The notes: generated from the sequence alone by a model not told the origin. Shown: positions 45,893-55,401, counted from the stretch's first letter. The stretch: 64,000 nucleotides of DNA from Lachnospiraceae bacterium OM04-12BH (GCA_003490145.1 QULQ01000008.1:327-64326), one strand, 5' to 3'. A program made the numbers and translations.

Positions 45893-46614
45893 ACGGAAAA
45901 ACCGCAGTTGTGACAGGAGGCTCTCGAGGCATTGGTGAAGCGATCGTATATAAACTGGCTTCAATGGGTGCCAATATAGCCGTTATTTATGCAGGTAATG
46001 CTGCCGCCGCAGAGAAGGTGTGTAAAAAATGCGGCCAGAGGTACAGTGTAGAAGCGCGGGCTTATCAATGCAATGTTGCTGATTTTTCGGCTGTCAAGGA
46101 AGCTGTGGTAAAGATCAGGGCTGATTTTGGTGCGGTACAGTTCCTTGTGAATAATGCGGGAATTACGCATGATGGACTTCTTGCCATGATGAAAGAAGAA
46201 GATTTTGATGCGGTTCTGGACACCAATCTTAAAGGTGCTTTCAATATGATCCGCCATATGGCAGGACTGTTCATCCGGGCACGTGAAGGCTGTATTATCA
46301 ATATCACATCAGTTTCGGGCATGATGGGCAATGCAGGACAATGCAATTATTCCGCATCAAAGGCTGGGCTGATCGGACTTACAAAGTCTGTAGCGAAGGA
46401 GCTTGCACCAAAAGGTATCCGTTGTAATGCGGTTGCTCCCGGATTTATCGCAACAGATATGACAGGAAATCAGACAGACAATCCTCTTTTGGATATGATC
46501 CCACTCGGTAAGATGGGTGAACCAGAGGATGTGGCAGACGCAGTTGCATATCTTGCAGCTGCAAAATATGTAACAGGCGAGGTGCTCCGTGTCGACGGAG
46601 GCATTGCTATGTAA
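45886..46614 (+). CDS. fabG: 3-oxoacyl-ACP reductase
   Basis: A 242-residue short-chain dehydrogenase using NADPH. The cofactor loop is VTGGSRGIGEAIVYKLASMG, with NNAGITHDGL and the catalytic Ser/Tyr/Lys as ITSVSGMMGNAGQCNYSASK. The family tail YVTGEVLRVDGGIAM is present. It reduces beta-ketoacyl-ACP in each elongation cycle. Confidence 0.95.
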   Translation: MLNGKTAVVTGGSRGIGEAIVYKLASMGANIAVIYAGNAAAAEKVCKKCGQRYSVEARAYQCNVADFSAVKEAVVKIRADFGAVQFLVNNAGITHDGLLAMMKEEDFDAVLDTNLKGAFNMIRHMAGLFIRAREGCIINITSVSGMMGNAGQCNYSASKAGLIGLTKSVAKELAPKGIRCNAVAPGFIATDMTGNQTDNPLLDMIPLGKMGEPEDVADAVAYLAAAKYVTGEVLRVDGGIAM

Positions 46615-46627
46615 GGAGAAAAGAACT

Positions 46628-47866
46628 ATGAGTGAAAACAGACGAGTTGTTGTTACCGGTATCGGTGCAATTACCCCTTTGGGAAACAGTGTTTCTGATA
46701 CCTGGGAGAATATGAAGAACGGTAAAAACGGCATTGGATCCATTACGCTTTTCAATACAGAAAAATTCAAAGCAAAGCTGGGAGCTGAAGTCAGGGGCTT
46801 TGATCCCAAAGAGTACCTGGAGGTTAATGAGGTCCTCCGTACTGACCGCTATGCACAGTTTGCTGTTGCAGCCGCACAGCAGGCAGTAGATGATAGCGGT
46901 GTTGAAGGCAATGTTGAGCCAGAACGCTTCGCAGTTATCTTTGGTTCAGGCATTGGTGGTATCAGCACCTTTGAAACAGAGCATACAAAGCTGATAGAGA
47001 AAGGACCGCGTCGGGTTTCTCCTTTATTTGTGCCCATGATGATCGGTAATATGGCAGCCGGTACGATTGCTATCCGTCATGATTGCCGGGGATCTGTCAT
47101 GCCTGCCGTTACTGCGTGTGCTTCTGGTTCCAACGCCATCGGTGAAGCAATGCGCCTTATTCGTCACGGTTATGCTGATGCTGTGATCACCGGCGGTGCT
47201 GAAGCTGCTATTGTTCCTTCTGCTATCGCAGGCTTTGTCAATATGCAGGCACTCTCCACAGCCGAAGATCCAGATGCGGCATCTCTGCCTTTTGATAAAC
47301 GCAGATGCGGCTTTGTTATCGGTGAAGGAGCTGTTGCGCTTATTCTTGAAGAGTATGGGCATGCAAAGGCACGCGGTGCAAAAATTTATGGCGAGGTATG
47401 TGGCTATGGTTCTACCTGCGATGCCTGTCATATCACGGCCCCTCATCCAGATGCGCGCGGAGGTGCACAGGCAATGAAGGATGCTATGAAAGAAGCCGGA
47501 TACACAGATAAAGATACTGTTTATATCAATGCACATGGAACAGGTACACCGATGAATGATGTAATTGAGACATCTGCTATCAAGAAAGCCCTTGGAGAAG
47601 ATAATGCAAAGAAGGCTTATGTAAGCTCCACAAAATCCATGACAGGACATATGCTTGGGGCAGCGGGCGCTATTGAAGCACTGGCTTGTCTTTTTGCACT
47701 GAATGAGAGTATTATTCCGCCCACGATCAATTTGGATGAACAGGATGAAAATTGTGATCTGAACTGTGTCCCGAAAATTGCTGTAAAAGCGGATATCACG
47801 CTGGCACTTTCCAACTCCCTTGGATTTGGCGGTCATAATGCATGTCTTGCTTTCAGAAAGGTGTAA
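46628..47866 (+). CDS. fabF: Beta-ketoacyl-ACP synthase II
   Basis: A 412-residue condensing enzyme that elongates acyl-ACP. The nucleophilic cysteine is in VTACASGSNAIGEAMRLIRH; the two histidines lie in INAHGTGTPMND and STKSMTGHMLGAAGAIEAL. NSLGFGGHNACLAF ends the protein. I start at the ATG 46628 (MSENRRVVVTGIG). It is the only ketosynthase in the cluster; no FabH is present in the window. Confidence 0.96.
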   Translation: MSENRRVVVTGIGAITPLGNSVSDTWENMKNGKNGIGSITLFNTEKFKAKLGAEVRGFDPKEYLEVNEVLRTDRYAQFAVAAAQQAVDDSGVEGNVEPERFAVIFGSGIGGISTFETEHTKLIEKGPRRVSPLFVPMMIGNMAAGTIAIRHDCRGSVMPAVTACASGSNAIGEAMRLIRHGYADAVITGGAEAAIVPSAIAGFVNMQALSTAEDPDAASLPFDKRRCGFVIGEGAVALILEEYGHAKARGAKIYGEVCGYGSTCDACHITAPHPDARGGAQAMKDAMKEAGYTDKDTVYINAHGTGTPMNDVIETSAIKKALGEDNAKKAYVSSTKSMTGHMLGAAGAIEALACLFALNESIIPPTINLDEQDENCDLNCVPKIAVKADITLALSNSLGFGGHNACLAFRKV

Positions 47867-47870
47867 TAAG

Positions 47871-48293
47871 ATGAAAGAAACAAATATCCGCAAATATGCC
47901 GAGCTGATGAAGGAGCTTGGGCTGACAGGACTTGAAATTACAGAGGAAAACAGTAAGGTCCGTCTGGAGCGTTCCCTTGCAGCGCCTGCAGAAGAAACTT
48001 TATATTCTGTTCCCGGTGCTGCTGCCAATATGCAGACAGCAGGTGGGTCAAAGGATTATATCAGCGTAAAATCACCTATCGTTGGTATATTTTATACGGC
48101 ACCGGCAGAAAATGCCGATCCCTATGTTTCTATTGGTGATACAGTGAAAAAGGGACAAACTCTCTGCATTGTGGAAGCAATGAAGCTGATGAATGAGATT
48201 GCTTCCAATGAAGATGGTATCATCTCGGAGATCTGTGTTACTGACGGGCAGGTTGTTGAATATGGAACAGAGCTTTTCCGTATCAGGAGATAA
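47871..48293 (+). CDS. accB: Biotin carboxyl carrier protein of acetyl-CoA carboxylase
   Basis: A 140-residue BCCP. The C-terminal biotinyl domain carries CIVEAMKLMNEIASNEDG with the biotinylated lysine; the N-terminal helix (IRKYAELMKELGLTGLEI) and a linker are typical. It follows fabF by 4 bases and should shuttle CO2 between AccC and AccA/AccD. Confidence 0.95.
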   Translation: MKETNIRKYAELMKELGLTGLEITEENSKVRLERSLAAPAEETLYSVPGAAANMQTAGGSKDYISVKSPIVGIFYTAPAENADPYVSIGDTVKKGQTLCIVEAMKLMNEIASNEDGIISEICVTDGQVVEYGTELFRIRR

Positions 48294-48297
48294 GAAT

Positions 48298-48714
48298 ATG
48301 AACAGAGAAGAAATAATGACTATATTACCTCACAGAGATAATATGCTGCTTCTTGATGATGCAGAAAATAAGGAGAGTACAGCTGTCGGGCATTATACTG
48401 TTCGTGGCGATGAATTTTTCCTTAAGGGACATTTCCCGGATAATCCTGTTGTGCCCGGAGTTATTCTCTGCGAGATACTGGCTCAGTCTGCATGCGTACT
48501 GATGAAGGATAAAATGAGCGAAGGGAAACTGCCTGTTTATACAGGGCTTAACAATGTGAAATTCCGTTCTCCTGTTAAGCCAGGGGATACAGTCGAAGCA
48601 CAGTGCCGTATCAAACGCGCAAAGCATCCTTTCTACTTTGCAGAGGGTACTGTTACAGTGGATGGAAGACTTTGCGCTTCAGCTGAATTTTCCTTTGCAA
48701 TCACAGGAGTGTAA
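48298..48714 (+). CDS. fabZ: 3-hydroxyacyl-ACP dehydratase
   Basis: A 138-residue hot-dog dehydratase. The catalytic histidine lies in LKGHFPDNPVVPGVILCEIL with the acidic partner in the same helix (CEILAQSA). The start is MTILPHRDNMLLLDD, a local form of the usual PHRYPFLLVD. The ATG at 48298 follows the accB stop by 4 bases. It removes water from 3-hydroxyacyl-ACP. Confidence 0.94.
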   Translation: MNREEIMTILPHRDNMLLLDDAENKESTAVGHYTVRGDEFFLKGHFPDNPVVPGVILCEILAQSACVLMKDKMSEGKLPVYTGLNNVKFRSPVKPGDTVEAQCRIKRAKHPFYFAEGTVTVDGRLCASAEFSFAITGV

Positions 48715-48717
48715 ACT

Positions 48718-50025
48718 ATGTTTTCAAAAATACTGATCGCCAACCGCGGCGAAATTGCTGTCCGTATCATCCGTGCCTGCAAGGAAATGGGTGTGGCTAC
48801 GGTTGCTGTATATTCTGAGGCGGATAAAAATGCCCTTCACGTGGCTCTTGCTGATCAAAGCTATTGCATCGGTGGTCCCGAGGCTTCGGAAAGTTATCTG
48901 AACGAAAATCAAATTATAAGCACCGCTATTTTGGCGGGAGCGCAGGCAATTCATCCTGGCTATGGTTTTCTTTCTGAAAATGCACACTTTGCCCGTGCCT
49001 GCAGAAAGAACGGATTGGTATTTATCGGTCCGGATCCCGAAAGCATGGAGCGTATTGGTAATAAAGCACTATTGAAGGAACTGATTCGAAGCACGTGCCT
49101 GATGGTCATTCCCGGAACAAAAACAGTAGCTTCTGCCGCAGAAGCAAGGCAGGCAGCTGACGGAATCGGATATCCTGTTATGCTCAAAGCCTGTGCAGGT
49201 GGAGGCGGAAGGGGAATCCGTCTGATTCATTCGGAGGATGAACTGGAGGATGCCTACTATCAGGCAACCAGTGAAGCGGTCAGTGCATTTGGCGACGGCA
49301 GTGTGTATCTGGAAAAATATATTTTTCCTGCAAGACATGTTGAATTGCAGATTCTTGCTGATGAACACGGAAATGTAGTGTGCCTTGGTGACAGGGACTG
49401 CTCTCTCCAAAGAAGAAACCAAAAGCTGCTGGAAGAAACTCCTTCTCCTGCCGTTAATGACGGACAGCGTCAGGGGATTATAGAGCTGGCAGTGGATGCT
49501 GTAAAAAAAATTGGCTATGTAGGTGCGGGTACGCTTGAATTCCTGCTTGACCGGGAGGGAAACTTCTGGTTTATGGAAATGAATGTGCGGCTGCAGGTTG
49601 AGCATTGTGTAACAGAAATGCTGACAGGCTTTGATCTTGTAAAATGGCAGATCCGCATTGCGGCGGGTATACCGCTGAATTTTGTACAAAAGGATGTTAG
49701 AATAAAAGGCTCTGCCATTGAATGCCGTATCAATGCAGGCAGCTGTGGAGCGCTGGAAATGCTTCATGTTCCGGGCGGACCGTCTGTACGGTTTGATACC
49801 TGTCTGGTCACAGGCACTGTCGTATCCCCGTATTATGATTCATTGCTTGGCAAGCTGATCGTATATGCTAAAACACGGGAAGAAGCCCTCCGCAAAATGA
49901 GGGCAGCACTTTGCGAATTGGTAATTGGCGGCATATCGACTAACATTGAGGAACAATTGCGGATCGTAGAGGATGAGCGCTTTATATCCGGTAATTATGA
50001 TTTAGCGTTTATGGGAAACAGGTGA
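48718..50025 (+). CDS. accC: Biotin carboxylase subunit AccC
   Basis: A 435-residue ATP-grasp enzyme that carboxylates biotin on AccB. It shows KILIANRGEIAVRIIRACKE, the glycine-rich loop ACAGGGGRGIRLIHSEDEL, HVELQILADEHGNVV and FLEMNVRLQVEHCVTEM-like FMEMNVRLQVEHCVTEM. It is about 12 residues shorter than the usual 447, and the region around LIRSTCLMVIPGT differs from the common AGVPVVPGS. All catalytic blocks are present. Confidence 0.94.
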   Translation: MFSKILIANRGEIAVRIIRACKEMGVATVAVYSEADKNALHVALADQSYCIGGPEASESYLNENQIISTAILAGAQAIHPGYGFLSENAHFARACRKNGLVFIGPDPESMERIGNKALLKELIRSTCLMVIPGTKTVASAAEARQAADGIGYPVMLKACAGGGGRGIRLIHSEDELEDAYYQATSEAVSAFGDGSVYLEKYIFPARHVELQILADEHGNVVCLGDRDCSLQRRNQKLLEETPSPAVNDGQRQGIIELAVDAVKKIGYVGAGTLEFLLDREGNFWFMEMNVRLQVEHCVTEMLTGFDLVKWQIRIAAGIPLNFVQKDVRIKGSAIECRINAGSCGALEMLHVPGGPSVRFDTCLVTGTVVSPYYDSLLGKLIVYAKTREEALRKMRAALCELVIGGISTNIEEQLRIVEDERFISGNYDLAFMGNR

Positions 50026-50029
50026 TGAA

Positions 50030-50884
50030 ATGGCATTACTTAATTTTTTGAAACCTAAAAATCAATTAGAAGAAGGCGGACGTTCTTCTGCTCCTGTCCA
50101 GCGTGATGCCGGTGAGCCTGAAAAGAAATGTCCGAATTGTCACAAGGATATTCCGCTGAGCCGCCTTTGGGCAAATGATCTTGTCTGTTCCTGTGGTTAT
50201 CATTTTCGTATGAAAGCACGTCAGCGTATACAGATGATCACGGATAAGGGAAGCTTTCATGAGCTATATCCTAATATGAAAGCTGATAATCCGTTAAATT
50301 TTCCCGGATACAAGGAGAAGCTTGAAACTGTCCGTGTAGCAAGCAGCGAAAAGGAGGCCGTGGTCTGCGGTACGGCTGCTATTGGGAAACAAAAATGCTG
50401 TCTGTTTGTTATGGAACCGTACTTTATGATGGGTAGCATGGGTAGTGCTGTTGGTGAAAAAGTAACGATACTATTTGAATATGCCGTGCAGCACCGCCTG
50501 CCGGTTATCGGCTTTACTGTATCTGGCGGTGCCCGTATGCAGGAAGGCTTATTGTCTCTGATGCAGATGGCCAAAATAAGCGCAGCGGTAAAACGACATA
50601 GTGATGCAGGTCTTTTGTATATTGCTGTTCTTACTGATCCGACAACGGGTGGTGTGACGGCGAGCTTCGCTATGGAAGCAGATATTATTCTTGCTGAACC
50701 CGGTGCAACTGTCGGGTTTGCAGGGGCAAGAGTGATTGAACAGACGACAAGGAAGACTCTGCCGGAAGGATTTCAAAAGTCTGAATTTGTACTGAAGCAT
50801 GGATTTATTGACAGCATTATTCAACGCTCCAGCCAGAAAAAGTATCTGAATGAGCTGCTGAAAATGCATGGTGGAGGATTATGA
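50030..50884 (+). CDS. accD: Acetyl-CoA carboxylase carboxyltransferase beta subunit
   Basis: A 284-residue AccD that with AccA moves CO2 from biotin to acetyl-CoA. The N-terminal zinc ribbon reads CPNC (residues 35-38), 15 residues, then CSC before GYHF; the second pair is one residue shorter than the usual CxxC. The crotonase core has FTVSGGARMQEGLLSLMQMA and DPTTGGVTASFAMEADIILA. It ends one base before the accA ATG. Confidence 0.94.
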   Translation: MALLNFLKPKNQLEEGGRSSAPVQRDAGEPEKKCPNCHKDIPLSRLWANDLVCSCGYHFRMKARQRIQMITDKGSFHELYPNMKADNPLNFPGYKEKLETVRVASSEKEAVVCGTAAIGKQKCCLFVMEPYFMMGSMGSAVGEKVTILFEYAVQHRLPVIGFTVSGGARMQEGLLSLMQMAKISAAVKRHSDAGLLYIAVLTDPTTGGVTASFAMEADIILAEPGATVGFAGARVIEQTTRKTLPEGFQKSEFVLKHGFIDSIIQRSSQKKYLNELLKMHGGGL

Positions 50885-50885
50885 T

Positions 50886-51677
50886 ATGAGCCTGGCTGCT
50901 TATGAACGGGTGAAGCTTGCCCGTGACAGTAAAAGACCGACAGGGCTTGACTACATTAAAAATGTTTTCGGCGGCTTTATTGAATTTCATGGTGATCGCC
51001 GTTTTGCAGATGATCCCGCTGTTGTGGGTGGCATTGCAAAGCTTTGTAATATTCCCGTGACGGTAATTGCAATTGAAAAAGGTCATACGGCAAAGGAGCG
51101 TTCCTATCGGAATTTTGGTATGCCTCAGCCTGAAGGCTATCGCAAAGCCCTGCGGCTTATGAGACAGGCTGAAAAATTCGGCAGACCAGTTATTTGTTTT
51201 GTCGATACATCCGGTGCATACTGTGGAGTCGGGGCTGAGGAACGGGGACAGGGACAGGCTATCGCTGAAAATCTGCTGGAAATGTCCACGCTTTGTGTTC
51301 CGATCATTTCTATTTTAATTGGTGAAGGCGGTAGTGGAGGTGCTCTTGGTCTTGCAGTTGCCGACAGAGTCTGGATGCTGCAAAATGCCGTATATTCTGT
51401 CATTTCCCCAGAAGGCTGCGCAAGTATTCTATGGAAAGATGCTGCCAAAGCAGAAATGGCAGCAGCAAGCTTGAAATTAGCGGCTGAAGATGCAAAAAGT
51501 ATCGGTGTGATTGAACGCATCCTTTCCGAAAATGATATCGGGAAAAAGGAATTCTATGACCGTATCCGCACCCTACTGATGGAAGAGCTAAAAGTATTGT
51601 CTGAGGAAGCTGACCTGATTCAGAGCCGCTATGACAGATTCCGTAAGCTGGGTGTAAGCGCAGTTGTTAAGGAGTGA
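50886..51677 (+). CDS. accA: Acetyl-CoA carboxylase carboxyltransferase alpha subunit
   Basis: A 263-residue AccA. It has DRRFADDPAVVGGIAKL, RNFGMPQPEGYRKALRLMRQ, CFVDTSGAYCGVGAEERGQG and LIGEGGSGGALGLAVADRVW. It is shorter than the E. coli form because the N-terminal helical extension is minimal, as in other Clostridia. I start at 50886 with GGAGG eight bases upstream; the ATG at 50868 is inside accD and lacks a site. Confidence 0.94.
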   Translation: MSLAAYERVKLARDSKRPTGLDYIKNVFGGFIEFHGDRRFADDPAVVGGIAKLCNIPVTVIAIEKGHTAKERSYRNFGMPQPEGYRKALRLMRQAEKFGRPVICFVDTSGAYCGVGAEERGQGQAIAENLLEMSTLCVPIISILIGEGGSGGALGLAVADRVWMLQNAVYSVISPEGCASILWKDAAKAEMAAASLKLAAEDAKSIGVIERILSENDIGKKEFYDRIRTLLMEELKVLSEEADLIQSRYDRFRKLGVSAVVKE

Positions 51678-51679
51678 AA

Positions 51680-53314
51680 ATGAGTATATATAAACAATAC
51701 TGTAGTGAAATTGTTGATGAAAACGGCAGATTACAAAAAATAACACTCAAATATCCGGATAACTTTAATTTCGGTTATGATGTTGTTGATAAAATCGCAG
51801 ATGAAACACCGCAAAAACGTGCGCTGGTCTGGTGCAACGTAGAAGGTGAAGAACATATTTTTTCATTTGCAGATATAAAAAAGTACAGCAATCAGATGGC
51901 GAATGTGTTTCAAAGTGCAGGAATAGGCCACGGAGACCGTGTTATGCTGATCCTGAAGCGGCACTACGAATACTGGTTTGCTGCAGTGGCACTGCACAAG
52001 CTGGGTGCAGTGATGATACCGGTAACGCATATGCTGACGGTCAGCGACCTTGTATATCGCATGAAAGCTTCTAAGGCAAAGGCATTTGTATGCACTACCC
52101 AGAACGAGGTCCCAGGAAAAATTACCGAAGCGCTGGAAGAGGCTGGCATGACAGCAAAGCTCTGGTGTGTACAGGGGGATGCAGACGGCTTTGACAATAT
52201 GACAGAAGCTATGAAAGAAGCTTCTGAAGAATTTGAACGTGTGCAGACCCTGGCGGCGGATCCTATGATGCTGTATTTTACATCCGGCACTACAGGATAT
52301 CCTAAAGGTGTAATTCATGATCACAGTTATCCGCTTGCACATATCGTCACGGCAAAGTACTGGCATCAGGCAGAGGAAGACGGCCTGCATTTTACTGTTG
52401 CGGAAACAGGATGGGCAAAAGCATCCTGGGGTAAGCTTTATGGACAATGGCTGGTTGGCTGTGCGGTTATGGTGTATGATTTTGATAATTTTGAGCCAAA
52501 GCAGCTGACTGCAGTTATCAACCATTATGGTGTAACTTCCTTCTGTGCACCTCCCACAGTTTATCGTTACCTTGTGCGTAAAGGCATTCCTGACATGCCA
52601 ACGCTCAGACATGCGACCACAGCAGGTGAAATGTTAGCCCCTGAGGTGTTTCATAAGTTTACAGAATGTACCGGGCTTCAACTCTGTGAGGGCTACGGAC
52701 AGACTGAGACAACATTATTAATGGCAAATTTCAAAGGCTATGATACCGTGGAGGGTTCCATGGGAACACCGTCCCCTTTTTACAATCTTGAGCTTCGGGG
52801 AAAGGACGGAAAACCTGCAGGGATTGGCGAAATAGGGGAGGTTGTTATTATTCCCGAAAAGGCTGGTAAACAGCCAGGTGTATTTACTACATATTTAGAC
52901 GATGATGAACAGTACGGATATGTCTGGCGTGATGGGGTATATCATACGGGTGATGCGGCATATATGGATGAACATGGCCATTACTGGTTCCATGGACGTT
53001 TTGATGATATCATCAAGACAGGCGGCTTCAGGGTTGGACCTTATGAAGTGGAAAATGTGCTGATGGAGCATCCTGCCGTTGTAGAATGCAGTGTGATCGG
53101 CGTACCGGATTCTCTGCGGGGTCAGGCGATCAAGGCAGTTGTTGTTCCTGGGGCAGGATATGAGCCGTCACAGGAGCTTGAGCTGGAAATTAAAAATTTT
53201 TGCAATCAGAAGCTTTCAGAATACAAATGGATCCGTTTCGTGGAATTCATAACTGAAATGCCTAAGACCATCAGCGGTAAGATACAAAAGACGGTGCTTC
53301 GTGGTCAGAAATAG
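51680..53314 (+). CDS. AMP-forming acyl-CoA synthetase (ACSM-like)
   Basis: A 544-residue adenylate-forming enzyme. Motifs are LYFTSGTTGYPKGVIHDH (P-loop), EGYGQTETTLLM, YHTGDAAYMDEHGHYWFHGR and the catalytic lysine in KTISGKIQKTVLRG. AETGWAKASWGKLYGQW resembles medium-chain and aromatic acyl-CoA synthetases. It follows accA by two bases with its own GGAG site, so it belongs to the cluster transcript. It may activate exogenous fatty or branched acids to start or feed synthesis; the substrate is inferred. Confidence 0.88.
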   Translation: MSIYKQYCSEIVDENGRLQKITLKYPDNFNFGYDVVDKIADETPQKRALVWCNVEGEEHIFSFADIKKYSNQMANVFQSAGIGHGDRVMLILKRHYEYWFAAVALHKLGAVMIPVTHMLTVSDLVYRMKASKAKAFVCTTQNEVPGKITEALEEAGMTAKLWCVQGDADGFDNMTEAMKEASEEFERVQTLAADPMMLYFTSGTTGYPKGVIHDHSYPLAHIVTAKYWHQAEEDGLHFTVAETGWAKASWGKLYGQWLVGCAVMVYDFDNFEPKQLTAVINHYGVTSFCAPPTVYRYLVRKGIPDMPTLRHATTAGEMLAPEVFHKFTECTGLQLCEGYGQTETTLLMANFKGYDTVEGSMGTPSPFYNLELRGKDGKPAGIGEIGEVVIIPEKAGKQPGVFTTYLDDDEQYGYVWRDGVYHTGDAAYMDEHGHYWFHGRFDDIIKTGGFRVGPYEVENVLMEHPAVVECSVIGVPDSLRGQAIKAVVVPGAGYEPSQELELEIKNFCNQKLSEYKWIRFVEFITEMPKTISGKIQKTVLRGQK

Positions 53315-53329
53315 CAGGTACCGCATTAG

Positions 53330-53358
53330 TTGTAATATAATATGGATTGATTTATAAT
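53330..53358 (+). promoter_or_regulatory. Promoter of the PAS/winged-helix regulator
   Basis: TTGTAA (53330-53335) and TATAAT (53353-53358) with exactly 17 bases between them, 40 bases before the regulator ATG. It gives this gene its own start although it follows the fatty acid cluster closely. Confidence 0.7.
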
Positions 53359-53397
53359 ACCGTTGGCAGAGGAGGAAACTCTGTAAAAGGAGATAGT

Positions 53398-55401
53398 ATG
53401 AATAACGCATTGAATAACATGGAGAAAATACTTGACCATCAAATATGTGGTTTTCATCAGTATATATTGACATCTCCTGTACACCTGAATTATGTCAGCT
53501 GTAATCTGTGTGCAATGCTTGGGATCCAGCAAAATGAACTGCTAAATGACAGAACAGATCTTTATGCAAAAATGGTACATCCTGCAGATCTTGAAAAGTA
53601 TCTTGATTTTATCCAGAATATAATTCTGAAAGAGCAGACGCTTACAGGTGAGTACCGTCTTATAAAAAAAGATGGTACAGTTATCTGGGTAAGAGATACC
53701 GTTACACCCGGGAGACTGGATGATGGAACACTCATCGGGCATTCTGTTTTAACAGATATCACCGATATGAAAAACAGGAATACTGATCTGGTATTTTTGA
53801 ATGAAACTGTTCCTTGTGGAATTTTAAGATATACCTGTGAAAAACAGCCGAGAATTACATATATCAATTCAAAGATGCTTGAAATCCTGCGTTTTCCAGA
53901 AGCAAAAGAGGGGGAAATTGATTATCTGGAAATGTATAAAAGCAATATCTTCCTGATGATCCCCATGGAGGAACGACGCAGATTTTCAAAATATCTGAAC
54001 CGTGTTTTTTCTGCGGATGCTCCAATCGCCGGAGATATGACATTGCTTTGCTGTGACGGATACCGCGCACATGTTTTCGGGTGGGTTACGAAGTGTGTCA
54101 ATGAACATGGGGAAGCAGAGTTTCAAAGTGTTTGTATGGATATTACGGAGCGTTATCAGGCACGGAAGGCGAATGAAAGCAAACGCTATCTGCGGGCTCT
54201 TACTGATGTTTATGATAAGATTTTTGAATTTAATTTTGATGCCGGCACCGTGAAATGCCTGTATTGTGAAGAGACATCTTATTTTAAGAGATTTGAAAAT
54301 ATAGCGATGCAAATTGAGGATGCACTGGAAAAGTGGCTGATCGCATCCGTAAATATAGAACAGCAGGATATTGTGCGGCATTTTTTCAAGGATTATTGTC
54401 AAAAGAGGCTGGATGGAATTGACGGCAGACCGCCGCAAGTCATCTATAAGGCCCGTTCTACCAATAACAGCATCAGACAATATACGGGTATATTTATCAA
54501 AGTTGATGAATCGGTCAGTCTCTATTGCTGTCGAGAGACAAAAGAGACGGGGAATTCTGCTGCACTGAAGGAAGAAAATAATCAGCTGAAAGAAAAAATG
54601 CGGAATTTAGTCACAAAATTTTCGGATGGCATTGCAGCCTTTGAAGTTACAGCAAAGGGTCTGGTAAAGCCGCTGTATGCAACTGAAAATGTCTGTGAAT
54701 TTTTTGGCTATACGGAGGAAGAATGGCTTCCACTGATGGAATGCTTCACTCCCTTAGAAAGCTTTGTTGCATACAGCGAAGTTCCTTATGAAAAATATAT
54801 GGAATTACTAAGAGCCGGGGAAGCAGAGTTTGCTTATTTTGATTATCAGTCTGAGAAAGAATGTAAGATCAAGGCAATTTGTTCCGAAAAAGAGCCAAAC
54901 ACAAATTTTTCCCGTTATGTTATGCTTTATTCAGTAGATGGAGGTCTGGAACCGGACAGATCGACCTTGGCGGAGAAACGTACGGTGTCCATCCGCACCT
55001 TTGGTTACTTTGATGTGTTTGTAGGAGACACGCCTATTGCATTCCGCAACAAAAAATCCAAGGAGCTTTTTGCACTGCTTGTTGACCGCAAAGGGGGATA
55101 TGTTACTTCTGAAGAGGCTGTCAGTTTCCTGTGGGAGGATGAGCCGGCCAATACGCTGACCCTTTCGAGATACCGGAAAGTTGCGCTGCGTTTGAAAAGC
55201 ACGCTGGAGGAATATGGAATTTCCGGTATTGTGGAAGCTGTCGATGGAAAACGACGTATTGTCATGGATAAGGTCGAGTGTGATCTGTATAATTATCTTT
55301 CAGGGAAAGAGGAATATTCACAGCTATTTAAGGGAAGCTACCTGACGAACTATAGCTGGGGTGAAACAACGTTGGGAGAATTGATGAATGACGAAAGGTG
55401 A
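53398..55401 (+). CDS. Multi-PAS sensor with SARP-like winged-helix domain
   Basis: A 667-residue soluble protein. Several PAS-like domains are visible: about residues 5-125 (VHPADLEKYLDFIQNII, GEYRLIKKDGTVIWVRDTVT), about 130-255 (ending VCMDITERYQARK), a weaker one at about 265-380, and a last one after a coiled coil (ALKEENNQLKEKM) at about 400-500. The C terminus (about 525-640) is an OmpR/SARP-type winged helix (TFGYFDVFVGDTPIAFRNKK, SKELFALLVDRKGG). It is probably a cytosolic ligand-sensing transcription factor. Its position after the fatty acid genes suggests control of lipid metabolism, which is inference. Confidence 0.78.
   Translation: MNNALNNMEKILDHQICGFHQYILTSPVHLNYVSCNLCAMLGIQQNELLNDRTDLYAKMVHPADLEKYLDFIQNIILKEQTLTGEYRLIKKDGTVIWVRDTVTPGRLDDGTLIGHSVLTDITDMKNRNTDLVFLNETVPCGILRYTCEKQPRITYINSKMLEILRFPEAKEGEIDYLEMYKSNIFLMIPMEERRRFSKYLNRVFSADAPIAGDMTLLCCDGYRAHVFGWVTKCVNEHGEAEFQSVCMDITERYQARKANESKRYLRALTDVYDKIFEFNFDAGTVKCLYCEETSYFKRFENIAMQIEDALEKWLIASVNIEQQDIVRHFFKDYCQKRLDGIDGRPPQVIYKARSTNNSIRQYTGIFIKVDESVSLYCCRETKETGNSAALKEENNQLKEKMRNLVTKFSDGIAAFEVTAKGLVKPLYATENVCEFFGYTEEEWLPLMECFTPLESFVAYSEVPYEKYMELLRAGEAEFAYFDYQSEKECKIKAICSEKEPNTNFSRYVMLYSVDGGLEPDRSTLAEKRTVSIRTFGYFDVFVGDTPIAFRNKKSKELFALLVDRKGGYVTSEEAVSFLWEDEPANTLTLSRYRKVALRLKSTLEEYGISGIVEAVDGKRRIVMDKVECDLYNYLSGKEEYSQLFKGSYLTNYSWGETTLGELMNDER

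Noticed and set aside
47024..48028. A 334-residue minus-strand open frame
   Set aside because: Antisense to fabF and accB; the plus-strand genes have complete catalytic motifs.
49069..49767. A 232-residue minus-strand open frame
   Set aside because: Antisense shadow of accC with no recognisable domain.
51863..52612. A 249-residue minus-strand open frame
   Set aside because: Antisense shadow of the acyl-CoA synthetase; Cys/His-rich translation typical of the reverse frame.
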